A DNA stretch of 64,000 nucleotides from Hydractinia symbiolongicarpus. Lineage: Eukaryota > Cnidaria > Hydrozoa > Anthoathecata > Hydractiniidae. Positions 41,357-52,087 of this stretch are shown here, one piece after another. A program made the position numbers and the translations under genes. Position 1 is the stretch's first letter; each line of letters opens with the position of its first letter. The notes beneath the pieces were generated by a model, which was given only the letters and a program-made list of their open reading frames with translations, was not told the origin of the DNA and searched no databases. The stretch spans positions 22,568,001 through 22,632,000 of the forward strand of contig NC_079876.1 in NCBI RefSeq assembly GCF_029227915.1, read 5' to 3'.

Positions 41357-42087
41357 ATGGATATGGCTGAAAATACAGTTTTAGGTTTTCAGTTTGAACC
41401 AACGAGAGAGAACTCTGTTCAAGTACTACCGTATGACGAGTGGGAAACGGAATCGGGTGAAGTCACTGACAGAACAAAATTAATTGTCTCAGAGTGGTGC
41501 AAATGTGGTGTTTGCATCAAAATGACTACTTCTAAGGAATGTAAATGCTGTAAAGAAATGGATATAACCGAGTTATCGGAATTATGCGGTAAATAAATTT
41601 AGTTAGTGATTAGTGTCTGAGTCTGACTTTTTTGTGAAATAATATTTCTTATTGTGTTACTATCTCAGATAAACGGTGTATAACGGAGCTCGATCATTTT
41701 TTTCCTATCGTCCTAATGAAAGGAAATCTTTGGACGGAATTAGTTGGAATGCACGACAGGGAAAATTCTGGCCTTCCTTCTTCGTGAGACGATGTACCCG
41801 CAAAGTAAGCATACTTTCACCTTTGCTTTCTCCTTTGGTTGCAATTCAGTAAATATATTTTATTTTTAAACAAGACATATCGTTTCGCTGTATACCGCCA
41901 ATTTACATGGTGGGTACATAACCGTCTTGGCAGATCCGTGCGACGTGTAATTCTGGCCTGTGTTGTCAAGCGAATAAGAGAAGAATTTCCTACTCTAGAC
42001 GGTAGTTACACCGGATACAAAGACGGAGATTACGTAGATGAAATGAATTTCACATGGGTGCACGAAGTTGATAGCGACGGCGAATAG
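41357..42087 (+). pseudogene. P2X7 intracellular-domain-like gene, three exons
   Basis: Exons 41357-41588, 41669-41804 and 41875-42087 with GT-AG introns. Exon 1 encodes MDMAENTVLGFQFEPTRENS and the Cys-rich block EWCKCGVCIKMTTSKECKCC. Exon 2 encodes CITELDHFFPIVLMKGNLW. Exon 3 encodes TYRFAVYRQFTWWVHNRLG and IREEFPTLDGSYTGYKDGDY. This is the zinc- and guanine-nucleotide-binding 'ballast' fold known from the P2X7 receptor C-terminus; no ion-channel part is present. Stand-alone copies are abundant in cnidarians. Exon 2 carries a TGA (41785-41787) and its phase does not match exon 3, implying a one-base lesion. It lies inside the Kolobok element, convergent with the transposase. Confidence 0.7.
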
Positions 42088-42163
42088 GAATATTTACAAA
42101 TAAACTACTACATGCTTATTACTTTGCCTAAGTATATAACAAATGTGTACAACATAACTATAT

Positions 42164-43413
42164 TTACATTCGCGAATACTTTAAGGAGCGTTCTATAATT
42201 TCATTTCTATCAGGTCGTTCTGTTGGTACTATGAATTCCTTTCTTTTTCTACTTTCCCTCACCATTTTATCCTCTACATCTTTGTCCACAGCTCGATAAT
42301 ATGATGCGATAGCAATATTCCGTAAAAACTCATAAGATTTGTCCTTTTTTACTTTTACTGCGACAAATCTTTTCGAGTAGCGTGGAAAAGAAATTTTATA
42401 CCGAGGGACGTATTGACCTTGTTTAGTTTTCTTCTTGGCCTAAAAATAAAAAGAGGTATTATTAATTTTTTGCAGAACTAAGCAGAAAAACATAAACAGA
42501 AATGAAAGTACACACTTGATCGCGATTTATGTTGTTGTTGTGATCAAGCGCTGCTAACTGCATGCCAGCAAGCATTTTTTCCTGTTCAAAAAAAATACTT
42601 TTCGGCAAGTACCGGATTTTCAGAGCGTGAAAAACTTCCAAATATGTCGTAAATAAATGTCGTTCATTTTCTTCATGTCAGACACCAGTTGGGTGTGTGT
42701 AGATAGATAGATAGATGTGCATATTTTACATGGCTAGCCTCACAAATATCGAGGGATATACCCTGTCTATTATTTCCAGGAGGGGCCATGGCGTAGATGG
42801 AGAGTCCTAGAGTATTTAATGCTCATTTTGAGCTACGCAGACCCAATTGCTCTACTAGACAACTCCCGGCAACATCCAACGGCCCACACAGTGTGCCATC
42901 TTCCCAATTTCCCTCACATGGCTTGGGTTAACCCGGGGCTATGGTAACATTCACTCGCCCATGTTGAATCGCCGTCAAGAGGAATCGAACCCCGGTCTCC
43001 CGCACAGAGTACGAAAGCTATAACCACTAATCTACGGCGCCACAAACGATTTTTATTTAACATGATAGATAGATAGATAGATGACGGATTTTAACGCCTT
43101 GTGCGCCGGACTGTCAGCTTTTAACCAGTGACACTGTTGCATCATCTCTGGTGTGTACGGATCATGCTCGCATCGCGTGTAAAATTTGTTTCCTGTATGT
43201 AACATAACAGAAGCGTGTATGTGAGCAGTATTAGCAATGTCACAATCTTATGTGCAATAAACATACCTGGAAATACATGTCTGTTAGTAATGTGAAAGAG
43301 AACAGAAAGGAATCGTTCTTTCAATTCTTCTCCGTTACCCCCACAAGTTTGAATGGACCAATACACGTGGTTTACTTTATCTATAACATTAGTTTGGCTG
43401 TCGTCGGACATTT
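42164..43413 (-). pseudogene. Kolobok-type transposase, C-terminal exons, interrupted by a SINE
   Basis: Minus-strand exons: 43413-43267 (MSDDSQTNVIDKVNHVYWSI, QTCGGNGEELKERFLSVLFH, ITNRHVFP), 43192-42516 split by a SINE (HDPYTPEMMQQCHWLKADSP...ALKSVI, then TTYLEVFHALKIRYLPKSI and MLAGMQLAALDHNNNINRDQ), and 42439-42164 (TKQGQYVPRYKISFPRYSKR ... ERSLKYSRM, TAA). Splice signals and phases agree between exons. The series WxIxTCxGN / WLKxxSPAHKAL / LEVFHAL / QLAALDHN is that of long Kolobok transposases. The N-terminal catalytic portion is missing here. Confidence 0.7.
42705..43048 (-). mobile_element. tRNA-derived SINE with (GATA)n tail
   Basis: On the minus strand it starts near GGCGCCGTAGATTAGTGGTT (A-box-like) and continues with GACCGGGGTTCGATTCC (B box), a tRNA-type Pol III promoter. 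The body ends in TTTGTGAGGCTAGCCATGTA and a (TATC/GATA)n tail. GATAGATAGATAGATG occurs on both sides (42704-42718 and 43068-43083), so target duplication and tail overlap. It is inserted in the Kolobok transposase exon. It shares its 3' body with the element at 46660-46880. Confidence 0.8.
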
Positions 43414-44273
43414 CTATAACAAGCAAAAAAGTATTTTTAACTTCCAGTAAACAACCAGAAACAATATGGTGGTTTCGCGAATCATGGCACAAAAGCTATA
43501 TGGCTAGTATAAAACTACCGTCCCTTCTTCCTTTCCAGTTTAAAACGCGTAGTCGACGGTTTTTCATTTTTTTATCTGTGTATTTCATTGGAATCGAGCC
43601 TGGAACTAATTTTCAGGGAATCTTTTTTTTCACACCTAAAATCAGATATATTATGCAAATACAACGAAATTCACTTTTATCTAATTTTGCAATCACGGTT
43701 TTACCATCCATTAATTTATTCTTTAAATCAACCGACTGATCGAACATTTTTTGGTACCTTTGCCCTTCGCAGTCGTACAACCCACGCGTTTGCTATTGTA
43801 TTGTCTTTTGGGATGTTAAAAAAGGTTAAGTGTGGTGTCTTTTTCTTGGAGTTGTCACAACCCCAAACCGAACAATTCATTTTAAGTTTTCGACTCTTTC
43901 TTAAAACAATTTCATATGAAAGGAAGATCGGTGCTTTTTTCCTAGATTGCCAGACTGTCTGCTCGTTTGCAGCGGAAAATTATGCTCAGGGGGTAGAAAT
44001 AAATCTTTTACTCAGTCTGGATTGCAGTCTTTAAATTAAATTTTCTTCACTTTCCGTGTGACAATCTGGTCTGTGCCGAATCTCGTGAAGACGACACAAG
44101 ATATATCGCATTTGCTTTTTCGTTTCAAAACACTCGGAAATGGCTGACGCGAAGCCCATGTTCATATGAAAGTGTGGTATTTTTTAATTCCTTATATCTT
44201 TCAAAAACAACATTTTTAGTAGAAAGGAATGTGTTTTTTCTTTATTAACTATATTTTACCTACATAGTAAGCA
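43414..44273. other. Kolobok interior without recognisable gene
   Basis: The expected N-terminal transposase exons are not found. The plus-strand open frames (to 44034) do not resemble a known protein. Confidence 0.4.
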
Positions 44274-44581
44274 CAACTTGTTTTTGCTCGGGAGGTAACC
44301 TTTAAAGTAATGGTGGGTCAGTGCTGTTTGTAAGTCTGTTTCACCTTTTTGTCTTCTAAAAAGTGAGAGTATAAAAATGCAGTTTGGCTACAACAATATT
44401 CTTAAACAAAAAGTGTTATGCTAAGTGCAGTTAGCTAGGAAGCTACATCTTTTATTATTTTTTCCTCAAAACTTTTTGTGCAAATAAAATGACTGACAGA
44501 TTATTTTAGCTGATCCAGTAATGACAGGCTGTTCCCTGTGTTTTCATTAAAACCGTAGTTGCAATGAAGTTTTTTTTTGGA

Positions 44582-45190
44582 AAGGGGTATTACACCTATA
44601 CATATGTTCAACTCTGTTTAACTATTCTAAGCGGTTAGCCCAGTGTTAACAACAGACTTTTGTTTTTGGTAAAGGCTGTTACGCCTATGGCGCCATGTGT
44701 ACAACTTGTTTACCTGTACTAAGGGGTCAACCCAATGTGACAATTCATTTATAAACTTTCTCAGTAATCATGTCTGTACGGATGTGCAACAATGTTTACC
44801 TGGACTAACCGCTCAGCCCTGTTGTGTTTTTTTTTAAACAGAGTCTGTGAGAAAGTTTTTTCCAAAGGTGTATTATTCCTATACGCCTGTGCAACACGGT
44901 TTAACTGTAGTAAGCGCTTAGCCCAGTGTCACGATAAATTTTTTAACTTTCACAAAAACTGATTCCGCAAAATAAAATAATATTGACTGATTGTTTTTGC
45001 TATGATAGAGTAACAACGGTTTGTAAACTGTGTTTTTATTTCAGCTATCATTGCAGGGAATATTTTTTGAAAAATATGTTATGTCGCAAGACTATAATGG
45101 TGTATGTGCTTCACTTAATTTACGACATACTGTATACCTGTACTAAAGCGCTCCACCTGATCATGTGGCACAGTTTATTAAGCGCTCCAC
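44582..45190. repeat. Five imperfect ~100-bp tandem units
   Basis: Five successive segments share the pattern 'CTATAC..TGTGCAACA..GTTTACCTGTACTAAGCG.TCAGCCCAGTGT', starting near 44587, 44675, 44768, 44868 and 45095. Unit spacing varies (90-225 bp) and similarity is moderate, so the array is old. It is not coding and does not match the neighbouring transposons. Confidence 0.6.
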
Positions 45191-45220
45191 AGAGTGTTAA
45201 ACGTCAGGTCACACCTTGAC

Positions 45221-45260
45221 TTTGGCTTACCCAGGCGTTTCGACACCAGGGTAAGCCAAA
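45221..45260. repeat. Perfect 12-bp inverted repeat
   Basis: TTTGGCTTACCC (45221-45232) and GGGTAAGCCAAA (45249-45260) flank AGGCGTTTCGACACCA. A Helitron-like hairpin follows at 45299-45319. Confidence 0.85.
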
Positions 45261-46659
45261 TGCGAGACGCGCTTAAGTGGTATAAAAAGGATGGGTGGAC
45301 CCGTGAATTTTTCCACGGGCCATCGACTGTGGCATTATTACTTTTACGTGGGGTATATTTTGATGGTGTGTACCTGGACGCTATGACAGAAAAAAAACCT
45401 TTGAAAGGCCGCTTCACTGAAACAAGCATAGTCTTATTGAACAAAAATATTGTTTAAAAGTCTATGCGTACTTTTCTCCTTTTTTTGTTGCTAACAATAG
45501 CAATTTTTAAGTATTAAGTATTTTTTTAAGTATTACTATTAAACCAAAACAATCAGAAAACTAATGAATTAAAGATTGTGAAATTGATTTTTGCGAAGCG
45601 AAATTGTGGAGCACGTTTGCTACGCAAAGTATACCAAAACAATTAATGAGATTCTCAAAATTTCGATAGAAAAAAAATCATATAAAATCAGCTTAAGGGA
45701 GATATGACTGATATTTTTCAAGAAAGGTAGGTTATTTTTTGTCTAATAGAACAAATAAGTTTGCACCAAGCAGCTCTTATAAATGTTAGCTAAAAATGCC
45801 AATAAATAGGCTTTGTACCCCCTTACCCCCGTCTTTCGTACAACCCCCATTATTTCCCAATTTTCCGTTTGCCGGAAGCAAGACTGGGAAGTACACTCAA
45901 GCAATCAGAAAACGGCTATTGGCTAATTTGAATTATCGTGTATTTTACAGACCTAACACAAATACATAGTTTATACCAAGTCCTGATAATAATTGGCTTA
46001 GCTGGCATGCTAGTTCTCTTAATATTTGGTGTGAAGTCACAAATGAGCAATTGGAATTTTGTTCGATAATGGTGGCAACCGTTAATGTAATTATTATTAT
46101 TGGGAGATTAAGTTTGGACATATATAAAGAGAAAGTAATTTACAAAGAGGTGGCAAGCCACCGCAATGATGAACTCAACCTGGTCTTTGGAAATAAGCTA
46201 GAGGTTGTACTCATCTAGAGAAAATGCCTCTAAAAGCACCCTTTTTACAAGGAAATAATTAAAAAAAATATAAAAAAATAAAAAGGACACAACGCATTTG
46301 AAAGGATGAACAGAACTTTATCCATATCTAAAAGAGATAAAAAAAATTTAGGGCTTCATCATTTTCTTTACGACCCTATGTTTTTGCATTGTGTTTCATT
46401 AGCTTGCAATAATGTGGTATAGCTAAGTTATGATACGTAAAAACTACTCTTTAGGAATGTGAATCCACATAATACACCTTAATCAAATTTTGTGATTTTC
46501 GTAACTTTTGTGTTCAGTATGGTAGATTAGTATGCGTGTCAACTGGCCAAAAAAGCCATAAGTATGAGGGCAACCTTGAGCTAATTGTTAAGTACAATTT
46601 GTACTTTCCAAATGGTAAACAGTGCCTTCAATTCTGTTGTCTTGGCCACAAAAAGTAGT
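45261..46659. other. No gene recognised; one Helitron-like hairpin
   Basis: CCCGTGAATTTTTCCACGGG at 45299-45318 followed by CCATCGACTG resembles a diverged version of the Helitron 3' end seen at 39391 and 62610. Otherwise AT-rich. Confidence 0.45.
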
Positions 46660-46876
46660 GATCTATATTTTATGTGGTTAGCCTCATTAATTCCAATAAA
46701 TTTACCCTGACAATTTTGTTCCAGGAGGGACACATGACGGTTCTAAAGTGCTAAAAAGCTTCCATTTGAGCTACAAAAACCCTTTAAATTTCTGTTCGTT
46801 AAGGAACAGCTGTTATGTGGGATTGAACCCATATGAATATGAAGTGAACGCTATACCGACTGAACTACCAATCCCC
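46655..46876 (-). mobile_element. tRNA-derived SINE, same family body as 42705-43048
   Basis: The minus strand starts GGGATTGGTAGTTCAGTCGG (A box) with GGGTTCAATCCC (B box) about 45 bases on. It then shares with the other SINE the blocks GTAGCTCAAA, TCCTGGAA, CAGGGTA and GAGGCTAxCCA-xATAAAATAT. The tRNA-like heads differ more than the bodies, suggesting separate subfamilies. Confidence 0.75.
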
Positions 46877-48260
46877 AAAAGAAGACAACCCTCAAAGTAA
46901 ACAGAGACGCATGACTTTATTAATTCTATCAAGCATGTATCAAGCATATTGTACTTATTAAATACTTTTTGAGCACTCTGTCCCAAAAAATGATATATAT
47001 GTGTAGTGTAGAAATTTAGCTCTAAATATCGTCTCTCAAAGGCACTGGATTTTAATGTATTTAAAGACTTATATAATATAATTATATGTAATATAATATA
47101 CTATATAAAAATGTTTTCTGTTTCTTTTTAGATTGCGTACAATGAGAGCGAGAGATGTTATCTTTCAATACGTGAGATAAAAAGAAGAAAACGAAACCTC
47201 ATCCCGCGTTGTTATTGTTTTTCTGCCAAAATTTGAAGGTGTTTAATGAATCTTGATGAAGTTAATAAATTGTTTTCGTTTCTGTAGATTGTTTGTTGTT
47301 GTTTATTGTTTCCCGTGAGTTTACAAAATTCATTGCAGCAGATTCATTGGCTTTAAGAAATCTAGTGCCGTTATTTTTACGTGAAAAAAACCCCACATGC
47401 TGCTTCGTTCGCCTTCTTATATCCGAAAGTCTCTATTATTATCTGCGTTCCGAGTATTTTTTTCCGGTTGAAAGAGTGTACCTTACGACGCGCATCCCCT
47501 TAATTTGTGACATTTTCGCACACTACGGATTGTACAACTCGATGTATTGCATTTCTTTCAAAATAAGGGTTTAACATTATAAAAGTATAACTTTGCATGG
47601 ATTTTTGGCACTAAGAGCTTCATCAATGTTGGATTTACGTCGGCCACCACTGCCAATATTGTGATTATTATCAATATTTAATTTCATAATTCTGTGAAAA
47701 AGAGGTTTTACGAAATTTCTTAGTTATCGTTTTTGTTTAGTTTCGCGCGATCTAAATTTCTCGTACCTTCTGAAAAGAAATATTCCGCATATATATTGTA
47801 TTTTTGCCAAAAAATCACTACTTTTGCACAACGACTTGTTGTTGTTCCGCGGTGAGTTTTTTTCTTGCAACCCCGTCCCCAGGGTTTTCTACGTCTATGA
47901 TATTTAGTTTTGGTGTGTTTCCCAGATATCAGCTGCAGTAAGATGTTAGCACCTCGCCGAATTATATCAAAGAGAAACACTATGTAATTTTGATAATAAT
48001 TATATGCAAAAAGTTCTACGTATCACGTCTACTAACTGAAGTAGGGATACATTCGTTGCAAGTGACACATACTCCCAGGTTAACGATACCAAGCAGCACA
48101 TCCTCAATGAGAATGTCAAACAATGCAGATAAGTCGCTCTTGATGTAATGGATAAGTAACGTACACTACCCACAAGACACCTACATCATTCCGTTTTTTT
48201 GTAGCCTCCAAGCACTGTAGCACAAAACCTCTGACTAATGTAATTTCTAGGGTATTTAAA
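46877..48260. other. No gene recognised
   Basis: Contains an AT palindromic tract near 47075-47110. A minus-strand open frame at 47720-47980 shows only low-complexity basic residues. No protein family or element was assigned. Confidence 0.5.
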
Positions 48261-48314
48261 TTGATATTTGGTCAAATTAAAAGCTTTCATAAAAAAAGCT
48301 ATTTTTATTCCCAT

Positions 48315-48545
48315 GATAAAAGAAAAACATCTCCACATTTGATTTTCAGCACTCTATATACCAACATACCTAACTATCTTTTAATTCATGTATTATCACA
48401 GATTCCCTTCCTACTATTGATAAAATTGATAAAATTGATAAAATAAATAATGATAAAAGAAAAACATCCCCACAATTGATCTCAGCTTTCTATATATCAG
48501 CATACCTCACAATCTTTTAATTCATGTATTATCACAGATAATTGA
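48315..48545. repeat. ~95-bp direct duplication, ~136-bp period
   Basis: GATAAAAGAAAAACATCTCC ... TTCATGTATTATCACAGAT at 48315-48411 recurs with a few changes at 48451-48540. Confidence 0.85.
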
Positions 48546-48675
48546 ACCGTTTTCGACTGTAAAAAGCAAAACAAACTGGGTTTTTCAAATACGTCCGTGC
48601 ATTAGATAACCAAAGGCGTTAGCAATCATTTTTTTTTTACCAAACAGGGTCTAAAAGACCATATTCCATTCTTGA

Positions 48676-48747
48676 TCTCTAAATGTTTCTTCACCATCGG
48701 CAATCTCGTCCTTAAATGTTTCTTCACCATCGGCAATCTCGTCCTTG
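48676..48747. repeat. 36-bp exact tandem duplication
   Basis: AAATGTTTCTTCACCATCGG then CAATCTCGTCCTT occurs twice in direct succession; the translated repeat is SLNVSSPSAIS. Confidence 0.9.
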
Positions 48748-49061
48748 AACAAGATATTGGCATCCCCATTAGTATTTACCCCTCCCCTTTGGGCCTACCT
48801 GTTCTTGTACTTCTATGAAAAACAATTTGTTCAAAAATTTATCTTTGAGAAATTTTTTCGGCAGATGGCAGATGCTGCTTACTAGTCGAAAACTTTATTT
48901 TCCCAGCTTCCATACTTTTTAATAGAATGATCAAACAAGGAGGAAAAAAATAAAAATAAAAAATGAAAAAAAATAAAAACATGATCTTCAAACAAATTAT
49001 TAAAGTAATGCGTTGCTACAATGCGTTTTCAATAAATATAACAAAAACAGTGAAGAAATAA

Positions 49062-49482
49062 TCTCTATAATAATAGCCGTATTCCGTCTGTCTGTTCGTG
49101 CGTCAAAAGCGACTTGTGTTAACTACGCACAAAATACCCACCGGCACAGGGACAATTGCCGCTAAAATAAAGGTCCAATCAGGAGCGGAGTTTTATATAA
49201 ATGACCAATCAGAAACTAAAGCTCTTTATATTTCTTAGCAACGATTTTTACGTTATCGGTCCGAAATTTGGCACCCAGGTGAGTTATTCCGCGACCCCCA
49301 TTTTTGAGTTTACTGCATCAAGCGTTCCCGCGGCTTGCGGCATTTCCAAGCCTGACGGTGGCTTTGATTTTAGTCGTCCGACATTTTGTTTGATGAGTTA
49401 GCACTTGTGTTTATTCTAGTTAGATCTCCCTGTTCGGAATGGAAGGATTTTCAAGAAACAAAGAAAGGGTATGCTTAGCTAG
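49062..49482 (+). mobile_element. Candidate Helitron: 5' terminus TCTCTATAATAATAG
   Basis: After an A, TCTCTATAATAATAGCCGTA and the TCTGTCTGTTCGTG block closely match the 5' ends of the Helitron array at 61948 onward. A possible 3' end is CTAG followed by T at 49479-49482, but no convincing hairpin precedes it, so the right boundary is tentative. Confidence 0.45.
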
Positions 49483-49548
49483 TATATCATTATTTTTTAC
49501 ATGTAATGAACCCATTCTTATTCTCACTCACACCTAAAACTAGCTACC

Positions 49549-49590
49549 TTAAAGGTTGCCTCCAACGTTATAACAAGTTCATCTTAACCG
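49549..49590. mobile_element. Solitary Kolobok-like terminus
   Basis: TTAA followed by AGGTTGCCTCC...ACAAGTT resembles the end of the Kolobok element at 39423 (AGGTTACCTCC...ACAAGTT). No matching inverse end was found, so the MULE at 49699 may have landed in or beside an older Kolobok relic. Confidence 0.4.
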
Positions 49591-50582
49591 AAAGAAACCA
49601 TTAAAACATTATAGAAAAAAGTATTATTTAATGATTTACTTGCAAAATAAAAGCATAAACACGATTTACTTATTCCATGTTTTTATAAAACGTTGTGCGA
49701 ATTAACGGAAAGGCAGTCATTGCCCCATTTTTTTTTAATTTTTTTTTTGGACGCACGCACCGTGGGCTTGGCCAGATGCGCTTTAGGGGCCTTAAACAAA
49801 TGCGTGCGTAGCGCGTAGTAAGAAAAACAGAAAAAAAAAGGAATTGGAACATTTTACAATAAAGTTAATTTCTTCTTCTTATAATAATAAGACGAATCTC
49901 TCTTTTCACCGCACTCCCATAGGTTTAGAAATAAAAACAACAAAGCATTTTCTGTTATCTTGTGTTTTAAAAGGTTTAACTAGATAGTTGGTAGATCACT
50001 TTATTTTATTTTGATTTATTTCCAGTTAAGCAACAAAATGATGATGATCTAAAAAACATTTAAAAAAATTAAAAATAGTGTAAGGTCCCTAGAAATAACT
50101 AGAAATAACAGATAAATGTCATCAGCAACGGAAGTTGACTGCTAAATCGGCTTGTTCCGCCGTAAACTAAGCGCATTTGCAATGATACCATTGCGGACAT
50201 CGTGTACATTGCACCCAGTCAATTTCGTTGTCTTTGGGTTTTTTTTTAGACATGCCTAAAATCAAGAAGAAGAATCATAAAAGTTCGAACTCATTTCGAC
50301 AATTGATTGCTTGTGTACTCATAAATATGAATATAAATGCACTTACCCGACACATTGAATGTTCTTTCTGAATATTCTTCCATGTACGTGCAGATGGAAT
50401 ACAATTTCCGACAATCGTCTTATATATATGTCTTCTAAAGCCCATTGGATCGCATTTGTCAGTTAGCTTGCCACCTTAACGAAAGTCATAAAATTTTATT
50501 AACAAAACTTTCGAAGGTATTTAAATTATACGTCTTCATTTCTTAATTTCGCTTAGACAAGTCCTATAAATGAAACACTTAC

Positions 50583-51897
50583 CTGACATTATCTTTGACG
50601 CGTAGAAGCAGCAGTATACACCACAGCTGCGTGCATCTTTCTGCATCACATGTTCTTCTGTTTTGATGGATATGTTGGTTACGTTTTTCCAAAATTTCTT
50701 TTGGAGAATTTTCATTGCCACTGATACCGCATCGCTATGGGATTTTAGATTAGGATTGTAGTCGGTTGTCATGGGGTCGAGTACAATGATCGATCCACTT
50801 TTCACATCCACAACTGTCAAAATCCAATGTGTGCCGCCGTCGTTGTATGGTATAAGCACGTACTTGATATTATCTAAGTCGATTTTTGAAAATAAGCCTC
50901 TGATGGACTTGAAGCGATCTATAGCAAGTACCTCTGCCGGATCAAGATATATCATGTCGGTGTTTTTACAGCGTAGGTGAAACAAATGAGCTGTAATGAT
51001 CTCATCTTGTAGCCAACCAGGTCTAAAACCACGTTCGACATTCTTGAGTTCGCGCAGTTCAGATTCAGTGAATGTGACCTCCAAAGACAACAATGAAAAA
51101 AACGTAATTGTGACACAATCAAACTTCAGCAATGGTATTCGCATATCGTCAAACCCCGACACCCTGGGCGTGACATTAGGGTTAGGGGAATTATTTTTAA
51201 CGACAATTGTTGACAAGCCGATGCTTTTGTTGGAGGTTGATTTTTTTTGATGTTTTTAGATGATTGAACGGTAGGTGTTTGTTTTTCCAATGGTACTGGA
51301 ACAACTGTAGGTACATTCATGTAGGTGTTAGATTTAATGCCATCCACAATAATCTGTTTTTTCTCGTAAGACGGATATGAATAATTACTTCTTCGCTTTA
51401 GTGGAACCTTTTTGGTCTTTTCAAAACGCCCAGGACGCAACTGTGTGTCGAGTTTTTCATTAGGACTAATTTCCCGTTCTGTTTCGCTGTAAATAGGTGT
51501 TAAAGCAGCCATAGAGTCAACGGAATCAGCGGAAAGCATTGCTACAGCTTTGCACTGCGTAATAATGTCTTGCAGTTGTTTGTTGATGTTGGGTAAGCGT
51601 AATGATGCAACAACAGGGTTGTGAACGAGTTCTCCTAATTTCACTATGCTCTCTTCATATTTCTCAATTTCAGATCTTCCTATTTTTTGTGGAGTTGTTG
51701 CGATAGGTTCCACAAAAGCGAATTCCTCGTCCTCCGTTGATAACGCAGTTGGAACTTTAGCGGTCTTGACGTCAGATGTATATATTGCTACCACTAGTGA
51801 ATGGACTTTATGAATATGTTTGCATATCAATTCTGTGTCCAGACAATTGCAGGAATATAAATGAGCGCACAATCCAAAGCATGGTAGCTCCAGGCAT
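50583..51897 (-). pseudogene. MULE exon 7: SWIM finger and Ulp1-like SUMO-protease domain
   Basis: After the TAAG acceptor the exon completes the Arg codon of exon 6 and reads CLELPCFGLCAHLYSCNCLD (SWIM CxC...CxH). It then has a low-complexity linker and, after a single-base frame change in an A-run near 51195, the Ulp1/C48 peptidase with His (THWI), Asp (VLDPM), Gln (MQKDARSC) and Cys. Peptidases of this family remove SUMO or related modifiers. Fusion with a MULE transposase is known from plant KI elements. In this animal element the arrangement is spliced in one gene. Confidence 0.75.
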
Positions 51898-52087
51898 CTT
51901 AAGCGTGAAATAAAAGAATGTTATTACAAAATATATAAATATTATATTTCGCATTAGGAAACAAACAAATGTATGAAATCATTTTACAGCTTTAAGTTTT
52001 TAAATTTCTCCTCAATCTTCAAACTTCTAACCTTTAAATTTTTTTTTGTTTTTTTTTGTATTTCGTATTATAACAGTTTTTACTCAC

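Larger units (their letters stand above)
39423..44301. mobile_element. Kolobok-type DNA transposon carrying two genes, with nested insertions
   Basis: A 28-bp inverted repeat, AGGTTACCTCCCGAGCAAAA plus ACAAGTTG, occurs at 39423-39450 and 44274-44301. Each end is flanked by TTAA (39419-39422, 44302-44305), the target duplication of Kolobok elements. Minus-strand exons encode the C-terminal half of a Kolobok-like transposase, and a plus-strand spliced gene resembles the P2X7 intracellular domain. A Penelope-like element (39492-41017) and a SINE (in the transposase exon) are inserted. The catalytic N-terminal half of the transposase was not found between 43414 and 44273, so this copy is internally deleted or too diverged. 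Confidence 0.75.
48290..48900 (+). mobile_element. Degraded reverse transcriptase fragment (Penelope/RT-like) with internal duplications
   Basis: Plus-strand frames give STLYTNIPNYLLIHVLSQI and, further on, PPLWAYLFLYFYEKQFVQKF. These two palm-region blocks occur in RTs of the Penelope-like or related single-ORF type in cnidarians. Between them lie two tandem duplications (48315-48545 and 48676-48747) that disrupt the frame. Exact clade uncertain. Confidence 0.5.

Noticed and set aside
43588-44034. Plus-strand open frame of 148 codons in the Kolobok interior
   Set aside because: Composition is low-complexity hydrophobic, with no splice context or family similarity.
47720-47980. Minus-strand open frame with RRRKPWGRGC
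   Set aside because: Looks like a non-coding interspersed repeat read by chance; there is no supporting context.
49062-49401. Plus-strand open frame 49201-49401 as a gene
   Set aside because: It lies within a candidate non-autonomous Helitron and shows no family similarity.
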